Below, piece after piece: positions 8,991-14,335 of a DNA stretch of 17,443 bases (position 1 is its first letter; the number at the start of each line of letters is the position of its first letter). The notes below the pieces were generated by a model. It had not been told where the DNA came from. It did not search any database and saw only the letters and a list, made by a program, of their open reading frames with translations. Source of the DNA: JAVKDP01 sp040222185 (GTDB lineage: Bacteria; Bacteroidota; Rhodothermia; Balneolales; Balneolaceae). The DNA lies in the NCBI GenBank assembly GCA_040222185.1, contig JAVKDP010000015.1, positions 1 through 17,443 on the forward strand, read 5' to 3'. The translations under genes and the position numbers were made by a program.

Positions 8991-9058
8991 GTCATTCTGA
9001 GGATACTTTCGAAGAATCTGATATTTGGTTTAGATTCTTCGCTATCGCTCAGAATGAC
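8991..9058. repeat. REP-like imperfect palindrome, copy 1
   Basis: A 68-bp imperfect palindrome starts with GTCATTCTGAG and ends with CTCAGAATGAC. Inner arms CGAAGAATCT and AGATTCTTCG pair around a centre of about 10 bases. The left arm has GATACTTT where the right arm has only CTATCG, so the stem is bulged. Copy 2 at 10741-10816 is nearly identical in both arms and in the same orientation. Such intergenic elements are widespread in Bacteroidota-type genomes. It lies in a 514-bp gene-free stretch (8855-9368). Confidence 0.85.
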
Positions 9059-9110
9059 AATAGGTATTACCACATTTCAGTTTGTGGAATAACAAAGGTA
9101 AACGCTGCAG

Positions 9111-9145
9111 GTCATCCTGAACTTGTTTCGGAATCTTGCTAAGAC
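9111..9145. repeat. Half element of a second REP-like family
   Basis: GTCATCCTGAACTTGTTTCG followed by GAATCT resembles one arm of a known type of intergenic palindrome (GTCATCCTGAACTTGTTTCAGGATCT-like) common in Bacteroidota. Here no matching right arm follows, so it appears truncated. It differs from the 8991 element in its first 15 bases (GTCATCCTGAACTTG against GTCATTCTGAGGATA). The right-hand boundary is approximate. Confidence 0.5.
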
Positions 9146-9189
9146 TTACCCAATAAATAGTCAGCTATATTATTCAATAGTAACGAAAT

Positions 9190-9336
9190 ACCTCCCGTTG
9201 AGGGAGGTGTCATTTTTGACTTGTCAAAAAGACGGAGGGTGTTGTTAGGCTTAAGAATTATAAAGCCTAACAACACCCCTCAGAATAAATCGGGAACTTC
9301 CGATTTATTCGTCTCCCCTAAAGGGGAGTCTTTTTT
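9190..9336. repeat. Mirror-symmetric multi-hairpin palindrome
   Basis: A composite inverted-repeat element. Hairpin A: ACCTCCC/GGGAGGT at 9190-9196 and 9202-9208. Hairpin B: TTTTTGAC/GTCAAAAA at 9213-9220 and 9223-9230. The central stem, GGGTGTTGTTAGGCTT (9237-9252) against AAGCCTAACAACACCC (9263-9278), is 16 bp and perfect with a 10-base loop. On the other side is hairpin B' (11-bp stem 9283-9293/9300-9310, containing AATAAATCGG), and then hairpin A' (CTCCCC 9313-9318/GGGGAG 9323-9328), followed by six T. The two flanks are arranged as mirror images around the central stem. A', with its T-run, could also act as a rightward terminator, although no rightward gene ends here. Confidence 0.8.
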
Positions 9337-9368
9337 GCAGTCACGATGCTTTACACAGCGGCAACTCA

Positions 9369-9740
9369 CTACCCCAAACTCTCAACAAAAATAACCGCAT
9401 TGTGGTTTGGGGAATAGAATCCAAACTCATTGGTGCCCCAGGCAGTTTTATCTCTACGCTTAACCTCAAAACCCTTTTCTTCAAACTCTTTGTGAAGTAA
9501 ATCCAGATCATTTACCCAGATTTTAATCTGCTGAGCGGCATTCTTCTTAGGCATGTCCTCCTCAAATTGGAATTGGATATGAAATCCAACGGTTTCTCTA
9601 AATAAAACAGCGTAGTCAAGTTTATCAGAGTAACGCAAAGAATCATAGATATTGGTAAAGCCTAGCTTTTCAAAAAACTCAATTTCTGCTTTTACATCAT
9701 TGGCTGGAAGAACAGGTGTTATATTTTTGAGATTACTCAT
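9369..9740 (-). CDS. VOC-superfamily (glyoxalase / bleomycin-resistance-like) protein
   Basis: A 123-aa single-unit vicinal-oxygen-chelate protein, the usual length for the class. It begins with NITPVLPANDVKAEIEFFEKLGF, the first beta-alpha-beta-beta-beta module, and continues with the second module (KIWVNDLDLLHKEFEEKGF, then WGTNEFGFYSPNHNAVIFVE). The sequence is nearest to the bleomycin-resistance-like branch, but most genomic members bind or convert unknown small molecules, and metal ligands cannot be assigned securely. Its ATG lies 14 bp after the stop of the PqqB-like gene on the same strand, so the two are probably one transcript. Confidence 0.82.
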   Translation of the reverse strand: MSNLKNITPVLPANDVKAEIEFFEKLGFTNIYDSLRYSDKLDYAVLFRETVGFHIQFQFEEDMPKKNAAQQIKIWVNDLDLLHKEFEEKGFEVKRRDKTAWGTNEFGFYSPNHNAVIFVESLG

Positions 9741-9754
9741 ATTAAAATCCTGGA

Positions 9755-10690
9755 TTATAATTGAATATTCATCCCTTCAAAAGCCACTTTAAACCCCAGG
9801 TTTTCAACTTGCTTTCGTTCCATTGAGTTTAGAATAAGCGGGTTGGTATGGTTAAAATGGATGAAAATAATTTTGGCTCGTTCTGATTCGGGTAAATCTT
9901 TAAAAAGTTCCAGGCTTTCCTCAATGAAAGGGTGAGGAATCTCACTCATATCTCTTCCAGGTAACTCATCTTGATCAAAAAAGGTGCCGTCAAGAAGTGC
10001 GTAATCAACTTTAGAGATTTCATCCACAATGCTTCTATCCCAGACGTCCCATTTATTGATATCAGGAATAAACAGAACTTTTTTGCCTGAAGACTCAATC
10101 CGATAGCCTACCGTTTCGGAAAATTCATCCCTATGGGGAACCAGGAATGGCGTTACCGAGAGATTTTCTGACAACCGCATCGTTGAATCATGAGCTTGCT
10201 CCACAAGGCTGATATTCTGAAACTTGACCAGCTGGCTCCAGGGTCCGTTTTCTTCCAAATAGGATTTCATTCTCGGCATAGTATACACCGGAACCTCAGA
10301 AGCACCCATAACCTCATGTCCAAGATGCATCAGCCCGGTATAATGTCCGATATGAGCATGGGTTAAAAAGATGCCCGAAAGCGGAGCCATTTTCGAAGAT
10401 ACCTCCAGGGTGTGAAGTTGTTCTTTAAAATCCGGGGTAGCTTCAAACATCCAGCTTTGCCCGGTTTCTTTATCAATTAACCCAAGACTGGTAGCATGCC
10501 GCTTATCTTCATTTCCCAGCCAGAATTGATTGCAGTTTCCTTTCTCACAACCCGCTTGAGGGAAGCCTGCATCCTGGGCAATACCTAATACAGTAATGAA
10601 TTGAGGAGAGGCGACTTTAGTTTCTTGTTCAGGAGATTCAGAACCACAAGAGATGGTAAAAAGAGTCAGAAAGAGTAGTAAGTGTTTCAT
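9755..10690 (-). CDS. PqqB-like metallo-beta-lactamase-fold lipoprotein
   Basis: A 311-aa hydrolase-fold protein. The first 15 residues form a lipoprotein-type signal (LFTISC, lipidation at C15), so it is probably a periplasm-facing lipoprotein. The mature part begins like PqqB: VLGIAQDAGFPQAGC...GNC (35-53), the counterpart of the GSAAGGGFPQWNC start of PqqB. Further MBL features are THAHIGHYTGL (110-120; H111, H113, H116), H186 in VPHRDE, D210 in FIPDINKW, D234 in LLDGTFF, and H278 in FIHFNHTNP. The canonical HxHxDH has Gly (G115) in place of Asp, which would remove one metal-2 ligand. No other pqq gene is present, so a role in PQQ synthesis is not supported; the substrate is unknown. The start ATG sits in a small palindrome, CATTCC-AAAA-GGAATG (10688-10703). 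Confidence 0.75.
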   Translation of the reverse strand: MKHLLLFLTLFTISCGSESPEQETKVASPQFITVLGIAQDAGFPQAGCEKGNCNQFWLGNEDKRHATSLGLIDKETGQSWMFEATPDFKEQLHTLEVSSKMAPLSGIFLTHAHIGHYTGLMHLGHEVMGASEVPVYTMPRMKSYLEENGPWSQLVKFQNISLVEQAHDSTMRLSENLSVTPFLVPHRDEFSETVGYRIESSGKKVLFIPDINKWDVWDRSIVDEISKVDYALLDGTFFDQDELPGRDMSEIPHPFIEESLELFKDLPESERAKIIFIHFNHTNPLILNSMERKQVENLGFKVAFEGMNIQL

Positions 10691-10703
10691 TCCAAAAGGA
10701 ATG
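10688..10703 (-). promoter_or_regulatory. Small palindrome over the start codon of the PqqB-like gene
   Basis: CATTCC (10688-10693) and GGAATG (10698-10703) form a perfect 6-bp stem with a four-base loop; the ATG is the last three bases in the mRNA sense. In RNA this would be a short hairpin hiding the start codon; it may also be chance. Confidence 0.3.
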
Positions 10704-10740
10704 GAAAACTAAGAACTAAAGAAAGGCTAGGACATAAAAA

Positions 10741-10816
10741 GTCATTCTGAGGATACTTCCGAAGAATCTTATCAGCCGATTAGCCGCTAAGATTCTTCGC
10801 TATCGCTCAGAATGAC
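10741..10816. repeat. REP-like imperfect palindrome, copy 2
   Basis: A 76-bp imperfect palindrome with outer arms GTCATTCTGAG and CTCAGAATGAC and inner arms CGAAGAATCT and AGATTCTTCG, around a centre of about 18 bases. Both arms match copy 1 at 8991-9058 except for one base in the left arm (TTTCG against TTCCG), and the orientation is the same. The centres differ. It lies between the SnoaL-like gene and the PqqB-like gene. Confidence 0.85.
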
Positions 10817-10839
10817 TAATAAGTAAACAAAGGAAAAAT

Positions 10840-11211
10840 TTATCCACCCATTTTAGCAGAATCGTAATAGAAACGAATATGAGTAATTAACCCGTCTTCC
10901 CAGGTCTGTACTTCTACCTCTTCAATCTTCATTCTTCCACCACCTTTAAAGGTACAATCAGCCCAGGACTCTACAATTACTTTTCCATTTTCGGCGTCTT
11001 CAGCTATAGCGGTAACGCCACCACCATGCATTTCTTCAATACTTTCTAGCCACTGTACTTGAAACTCGCGATTTGCAGCTTTTCCTTCTACAACATCGCC
11101 GTTTCCTTCTACTTTTACAGAGTTTTCGTGGTAATACGTATCAAAGGCTTCAAGAAGTTTTCCCTCAAAAGCTAACTGGTTCATGTGATTTGCTCTGTCT
11201 AAATTTGTCAT
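10840..11211 (-). CDS. SnoaL-like (NTF2-fold) protein, paralogue 1
   Basis: A 123-aa protein with the look of the SnoaL/NTF2-like cone fold: an N-terminal helix (LAFEGKLLEAFDTYYHENSVKVEG), then NREFQVQWLESIEEMHGG, and alternating beta strands (VIVESWADCTFKGG, IEEVEVQTWEDGLITHIRFYYD). Family members include cyclases, isomerases and many proteins of unknown role; there is no signal peptide, so it is cytosolic. It is about 37% identical over its whole length, without gaps, to the 123-aa product at 12278-12649 (my hand alignment). It is divergent from the lipoprotein gene at 11392, with 180 bp between them. Confidence 0.75.
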   Translation of the reverse strand: MTNLDRANHMNQLAFEGKLLEAFDTYYHENSVKVEGNGDVVEGKAANREFQVQWLESIEEMHGGGVTAIAEDAENGKVIVESWADCTFKGGGRMKIEEVEVQTWEDGLITHIRFYYDSAKMGG

Positions 11212-11391
11212 ACTAATAATAGATTAAAGTGTTTGTATTAAAATCAGGTCTTTATATAGCTATTACAAATAACCTGAGAGTTAAGGGACATTAATGAAAT
11301 AAATAACGAAAACAATAAAGCTCCTTTTTCAAAAAAACCATAATTTCAGGGCCGAAATCAATACAAGAAAAGAGATAATCTGGGAAATAAG

Positions 11392-11910
11392 ATGAGAAAA
11401 ATAATATGCATAGTGGTTTTAGGACTAACCACATTAACCGCCTGTTCATCAAACAATGATGACGATTCACCAGCCATAAGCTTCAGGGTTTCGGGGAGTG
11501 AGGTAAAAGTTCTAAGCCGAAATGATTTAAAGAATGAGCTAACTAGTCATGCAATTAGCTATTACGATACTGTTCATCATAAAACCAAGAATATGCAGGC
11601 CTTTGTACTAAAAGAAGTACTGGAATTAGGCTACTCTATAGACGTTGAGTCAAAACCGAATGCTCAGTTTATGTTTATGGCCCTGGATGGCTTCCAGGAT
11701 TCTGCGACAGGAGCCCAGGCTGCTGAAGCCGGGGGGTATATAGCATTCGAAGACCTGGATGTTGAAGGAAGTGAGAACTGGGAACTGGTTGCTTCTGAAA
11801 ACAACAATAATCCGGCGCCTTTTTATGTAGTGTGGACAGGCACCAGCCAGGTACCGGTGAATTCATATCCGTGGCCGTACCAACTCTTCGCTGTTAATCT
11901 GACTGAGTAG
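11392..11910 (+). CDS. Lipoprotein with a molybdopterin-oxidoreductase-fold-like domain
   Basis: A 172-aa predicted lipoprotein: signal MRKIICIVVLGLTTLTAC with lipidation Cys 18, then an Asn/Asp/Ser linker. The body has strand-rich features: ISFRVSGSEVKVLSR, a KNMQAFVLKEVLEL helix, FMFMALDGFQDS, GGYIAFEDLD, PFYVVWTG and a C-terminal YPWPYQLFAVNL. The pattern F-x-A-x-DGF, GYIAF, PFYxVW and WPYQL-x-x-V resembles small proteins related to the oxidoreductase molybdopterin-binding fold that occur near cytochromes c. This is from memory and tentative, and a cofactor Cys is not evident. The small membrane protein gene follows after 23 bp. A decayed copy of its 3' end lies at about 12753-12861. Confidence 0.6.
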   Translation: MRKIICIVVLGLTTLTACSSNNDDDSPAISFRVSGSEVKVLSRNDLKNELTSHAISYYDTVHHKTKNMQAFVLKEVLELGYSIDVESKPNAQFMFMALDGFQDSATGAQAAEAGGYIAFEDLDVEGSENWELVASENNNNPAPFYVVWTGTSQVPVNSYPWPYQLFAVNLTE

Positions 11911-11933
11911 GTGCTTTGAAATCAGTCTGAATA

Positions 11934-12224
11934 ATGATGGAAAAGAAGAAAAATTCGTTGACTAAATCTCCAATTCTGATAGTCGGGCTATTCGCTTTAC
12001 CAGGATTCGCATATGGGGGCTTCTACTACTTGGTAGTAGACCCTTCAGGAGGGATGGCTCTTGGAGGTGTTCTGAGTCTAATGGCATTTTTCATATATGC
12101 TATGGTTTTATTTTTTGAGCAGATAATCCTTGGCCTTTCGAACTTTAGCATTAAAAAAGTTTGGTTGATAGAAGTGATAATTCTTCTCTTAGTTCTATTT
12201 TATTTCAGAAATGGAATAGGTTAA
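11934..12224 (+). CDS. Small three-helix membrane protein, function unknown
   Basis: A 96-aa protein with a basic start (MMEKKKNSLTKS) and three hydrophobic segments (about 13-33, 41-62, 74-92). I recognise no family. Two adjacent ATG codons (11934 and 11937) could serve as start. It follows the lipoprotein gene after 23 bp and ends at a strong bidirectional terminator, so it is most likely the last gene of that short operon. Confidence 0.65.
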   Translation: MMEKKKNSLTKSPILIVGLFALPGFAYGGFYYLVVDPSGGMALGGVLSLMAFFIYAMVLFFEQIILGLSNFSIKKVWLIEVIILLLVLFYFRNGIG

Positions 12225-12235
12225 GATCAAGAATC

Positions 12236-12265
12236 AAAAGCCCCTTCAAACTAAAGGGGCTTTTT
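12236..12265. terminator. Bidirectional rho-independent terminator
   Basis: A perfect 11-bp stem (AAAAGCCCCTT, 12236-12246, against AAGGGGCTTTT, 12254-12264) with a 7-base loop has T-runs on both strands. It lies between two convergent genes (ending at 12224 on plus and 12278 on minus) and serves both. Confidence 0.92.
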
Positions 12266-12277
12266 AATAGTTGCTGA

Positions 12278-12649
12278 CTAAGCACCAAAAGTGTTCGGAT
12301 TGTAATAGAAGCGTTCTTCAATAATATGATCGCCGCTCCACTTCTGCCGTGCAATTTGAGCCATCTTGATTCTATTGCCATCCTGGAATGTAACTTCCAT
12401 CCAGTTTTCAACCATTGTGGTTGCGTTGTCTTCATTACTGGTAATAGCATCAACACCAGCACCATGAAATTCTGCAATACTGCCAAAGAAACCTTCTTCC
12501 CTTTTTCGGTTTTCATCTTTGCCTGCAAATCGCTCTCCTGTAGCCTCTATCATAACTACATCTTCGTGGTAATATTTTTCAAAAGCATCCATTGCCTTTC
12601 CTTCTCCGAGAAGGGTATAAATGTCAGTAATTTTATCTAAGTAACTCAT
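12278..12649 (-). CDS. SnoaL-like (NTF2-fold) protein, paralogue 2
   Basis: A 123-aa cytosolic protein with the same length and plan as the 10840-11211 product. Shared positions include AF-x-x-YYHE (22-29), the GK-x-x-NR stretch (43-48), SI-x-E-x-HG-x-GV-x-AI (57-69), and the terminal RFYY (113-116). Identity is about 37% by hand, so the duplication is old. The role is unknown. The ATG (12649) is preceded by a possible promoter with TATACT (12692-12687 on the minus strand) flanked by two identical 14-bp motifs. Transcription converges with the membrane protein gene, with which it shares a terminator. Confidence 0.75.
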   Translation of the reverse strand: MSYLDKITDIYTLLGEGKAMDAFEKYYHEDVVMIEATGERFAGKDENRKREEGFFGSIAEFHGAGVDAITSNEDNATTMVENWMEVTFQDGNRIKMAQIARQKWSGDHIIEERFYYNPNTFGA

Positions 12650-12664
12650 TTTTATAATAATTTA

Positions 12665-12732
12665 GTTTAATGTTAAACGGTTTCGGAGTATAAAACCTCT
12701 CTCTTTAAGAAACCGTTCGTTTAATGTTAAAC
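12665..12732 (-). promoter_or_regulatory. Paired GTTTAA-TG-TTAAAC motifs around a candidate promoter
   Basis: The 14-base palindrome-like motif GTTTAATGTTAAAC occurs exactly twice, at 12665-12678 and 12719-12732 (54 bp apart, close to five helical turns). Between them a 9-bp inverted repeat, AACGGTTTC (12676-12684) and GAAACCGTT (12709-12717), encloses a TATACT-like -10 on the minus strand. This is the arrangement expected of a repressor with two operators controlling the SnoaL-like gene. No regulator gene is adjacent, and the binding protein is unknown. Confidence 0.55.
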
Positions 12733-12752
12733 TATTTAAACGAGTCGTCTCA

Positions 12753-12861
12753 GGAATCAACGATGAACAGGTACTTTAAATAGTAGGGGCAAGCATAAGC
12801 CAGTATCGGTGAATTAGTCTTTACGGCCCTATAAGTTTATGCTGTTAATCTAGGGGTGTAG
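12753..12861 (+). pseudogene. Decayed 3' remnant of a lipoprotein gene like the one at 11392
   Basis: This piece aligns with the last ~110 bp of the lipoprotein gene. Shared blocks are AGCCAG, CGGTGAATT, GGCC-x-TA, GCTGTTAATCT and the final TAG, in the same order and with nearly the same spacing; hand-counted identity is about two thirds over 12797-12861. Read like the intact gene it gives VSVN-stop-SLRPYKF, then after a one-base shift AVNLGV-stop, against VPVNSYPWPYQLFAVNLTE. It carries internal stops and at least one frameshift, and the front of the gene is missing. It diverges from the second SnoaL-like gene just as the intact copy diverges from the first. Confidence 0.6.
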
Positions 12862-12866
12862 ATATA

Positions 12867-13121
12867 CTATTGATCATTGTTGTCTAGCGATCTTTTCTTT
12901 GAAGTAAAAAGTTTCACTCCAAATTTGAAACTAAAGAATGCAGCTATAGCTATTATAGTTTTTCCAACAAGAAAACCGGTAGATTCACCGGCAGAAAGTG
13001 CTGTGGAATCACTCGAGAAAAGATTTAGAAAACTAGAGACTATATCAGGAAGGCTACTTAGCACCGATAAAGCCAAGATCAGACCTAAAAAATTGAGTAG
13101 TAGTCCAGAAATTTTCTTCAA
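12867..13121 (-). CDS. Small two-helix membrane protein coupled to nadA
   Basis: An 84-aa protein with two hydrophobic segments (about 5-24 and 46-66), separated by a Ser-rich loop (SSFLNLFSSDSTALSAGESTG), and a charged tail (SKKRSLDNNDQ). I recognise no family. The only plausible start is TTG at 13121, overlapping the nadA stop as TTGA (13118-13121) and preceded by the purine-rich GAGAGAAG that can act as a ribosome site; translation is probably coupled to nadA. A link with NAD synthesis is inference from position only. Confidence 0.55.
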   Translation of the reverse strand: MKKISGLLLNFLGLILALSVLSSLPDIVSSFLNLFSSDSTALSAGESTGFLVGKTIIAIAAFFSFKFGVKLFTSKKRSLDNNDQ

Positions 13122-14227
13122 CTTCTCTCTAGCATTCTTTCTAGGGAAAGTACCGCATTCCTGGTTACGTCTTCAGGTACTGAGATTTGATTCACTACTT
13201 CGCCTTGTTCAAGTTTCTCCAGGCTCCAGAGCAGGTGAGGGAGATCAATCCGGTTCATTGTTAAGCAAGGGCACATGAATGGATTCAGAGAAACAATTTC
13301 TTTATCCGGGTGCTCAGCAATGATGCGGTTTACCAGGTTCATTTCCGTACCAACAGCCCATTGAGTTCCCGCTGGTGCAGCCTTGATAGTATTGATGATG
13401 TAGTTCGTTGATCCTGCATAATCGGAGGCTTGAACCACATCGTAGGTACATTCCGGGTGAACAATAATGTTCATCTCAGGCTTGGTTTTCCGAAGGTTTT
13501 CAATATGCTGAACATTGAATTTCTCATGTACGGAACAATGACCTTTCCATAGAATAACTTTCACATTGTCCCACTCACCCTCATATTCGAAGGATTGAGT
13601 TAACGGGGCATATACAGCCATTTCTTCCAACTTAACACCCAAATCAAAAGCCGTATTTCTGCCCAGATGCTGATCGGGTAGGAAGAGTATTCGTTCCTTT
13701 TGAGTGAAAGCCCATTCAAGCATTTTCTTCACATTTCCTGAAGTAACACAGGCACCACCATTTTTTCCAACAAATCCTTTAATGGCAGCTGTTGAGTTAA
13801 CATAGGTAAGAGGGAGAATAGTGTCGCCCCATATTTCCTGCATTTTTTCCCAGCCTTTTTCCGTCTGTTCAATATTGGCCATATCAGCCATGGAACAACC
13901 CGCCCGTAAATCGGGAAGGATTACCTTTTGACCAGGTTTGGTAAGCATATCTGCGGTTTCTGCCATAAAGTGTACACCACAAAATGCGATATATTCTGCT
14001 TCTGGCAACTTGGCACAGATTTGAGCTAGTTGAAGAGAATCTCCGGTAGCGTCCGCAAACTGGATCACTTCATCTTTCTGGTAATGGTGCCCCGGGATAA
14101 ACAAGCGGGATCCAAATTTCTCCTTGATCTCCCTGACCCGCGTTTCCATTTCTTCCACAGATAATTCACTATATCTTTTTGGAAGTGATACTTCGGATTC
14201 AATTTCTAAAATGTCTAAAACATCCAT
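13118..14227 (-). CDS. nadA: Quinolinate synthase NadA
   Basis: Condenses iminoaspartate with dihydroxyacetone phosphate to quinolinate in de novo NAD synthesis, using an oxygen-sensitive [4Fe-4S] cluster. The 369-aa length fits the Bacillus-type long form. Diagnostic stretches are IPGHHYQKDEVIQFAD (44-59), GDSLQLAQ (62-69), FCGVHFMAETADML (82-95), HPECTYDVV (257-265) and NPFMCPCLTMNRIDL (315-329). Candidate cluster ligands by alignment with the B. subtilis pattern (Cys 110/230/320) are C111, C231 and C321; C319 makes a CPC pair. It lies downstream of nadC on the same strand, 108 bp apart, and overlaps the small membrane protein gene by 4 bp. No nadB is seen in the window. Confidence 0.96.
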   Translation of the reverse strand: MDVLDILEIESEVSLPKRYSELSVEEMETRVREIKEKFGSRLFIPGHHYQKDEVIQFADATGDSLQLAQICAKLPEAEYIAFCGVHFMAETADMLTKPGQKVILPDLRAGCSMADMANIEQTEKGWEKMQEIWGDTILPLTYVNSTAAIKGFVGKNGGACVTSGNVKKMLEWAFTQKERILFLPDQHLGRNTAFDLGVKLEEMAVYAPLTQSFEYEGEWDNVKVILWKGHCSVHEKFNVQHIENLRKTKPEMNIIVHPECTYDVVQASDYAGSTNYIINTIKAAPAGTQWAVGTEMNLVNRIIAEHPDKEIVSLNPFMCPCLTMNRIDLPHLLWSLEKLEQGEVVNQISVPEDVTRNAVLSLERMLERS

Positions 14228-14264
14228 GACTTTAAATGTGAGACTAAAACCTCTTAAAGTTCGT

Positions 14265-14287
14265 GATTGCAGACCTGATCTGCAATC
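14265..14287. other. 9-bp perfect hairpin in the nadC-nadA gap
   Basis: GATTGCAGA (14265-14273) and TCTGCAATC (14279-14287) form a perfect stem with loop CCTGA. On the transcribed (minus) strand it is not followed by a T-run, so it is not a normal terminator; an mRNA processing or stabilising structure, or an attenuator, is possible. Just upstream, the nadC stop codon runs into a strong ribosome-site-like GGAGGA (14335-14330 on the minus strand), which has no standard start codon at normal distance. Confidence 0.5.
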
Positions 14288-14335
14288 TTATGTTGCGCCA
14301 GGAAATCTTGCAAAACAGTAAGAAGATGCTCCTCC

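Noticed and set aside
9369..9740. Bleomycin-resistance gene
   Set aside because: Similarity is at the VOC fold level only; nothing shows bleomycin binding, and the genomic context is metabolic.
9755..10690. True PqqB and a PQQ synthesis locus
   Set aside because: No pqqA, C, D or E nearby, and the protein has a lipoprotein signal and an altered metal motif.
8991..10816. Repeated palindromes as a CRISPR array
   Set aside because: Only two copies 1.75 kb apart with genes between them; no regular spacers and no cas genes.
11244..11277. TCAGGT...ACCTGA inverted repeat in the SnoaL/lipoprotein divergent region
   Set aside because: Only 6 bp with a 22-base spacer and no second copy; likely chance.
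12205..12528. 107-codon minus-strand open frame overlapping the second SnoaL-like gene and the terminator
   Set aside because: It shares sequence with a clear homologue-supported gene in another frame and reads through the shared terminator hairpin.
12877..13278. 133-codon plus-strand open frame opposite nadA and the small membrane protein gene
   Set aside because: It lies antisense to the well-supported nadA end and a coupled gene; the translation is basic and shows no family pattern.
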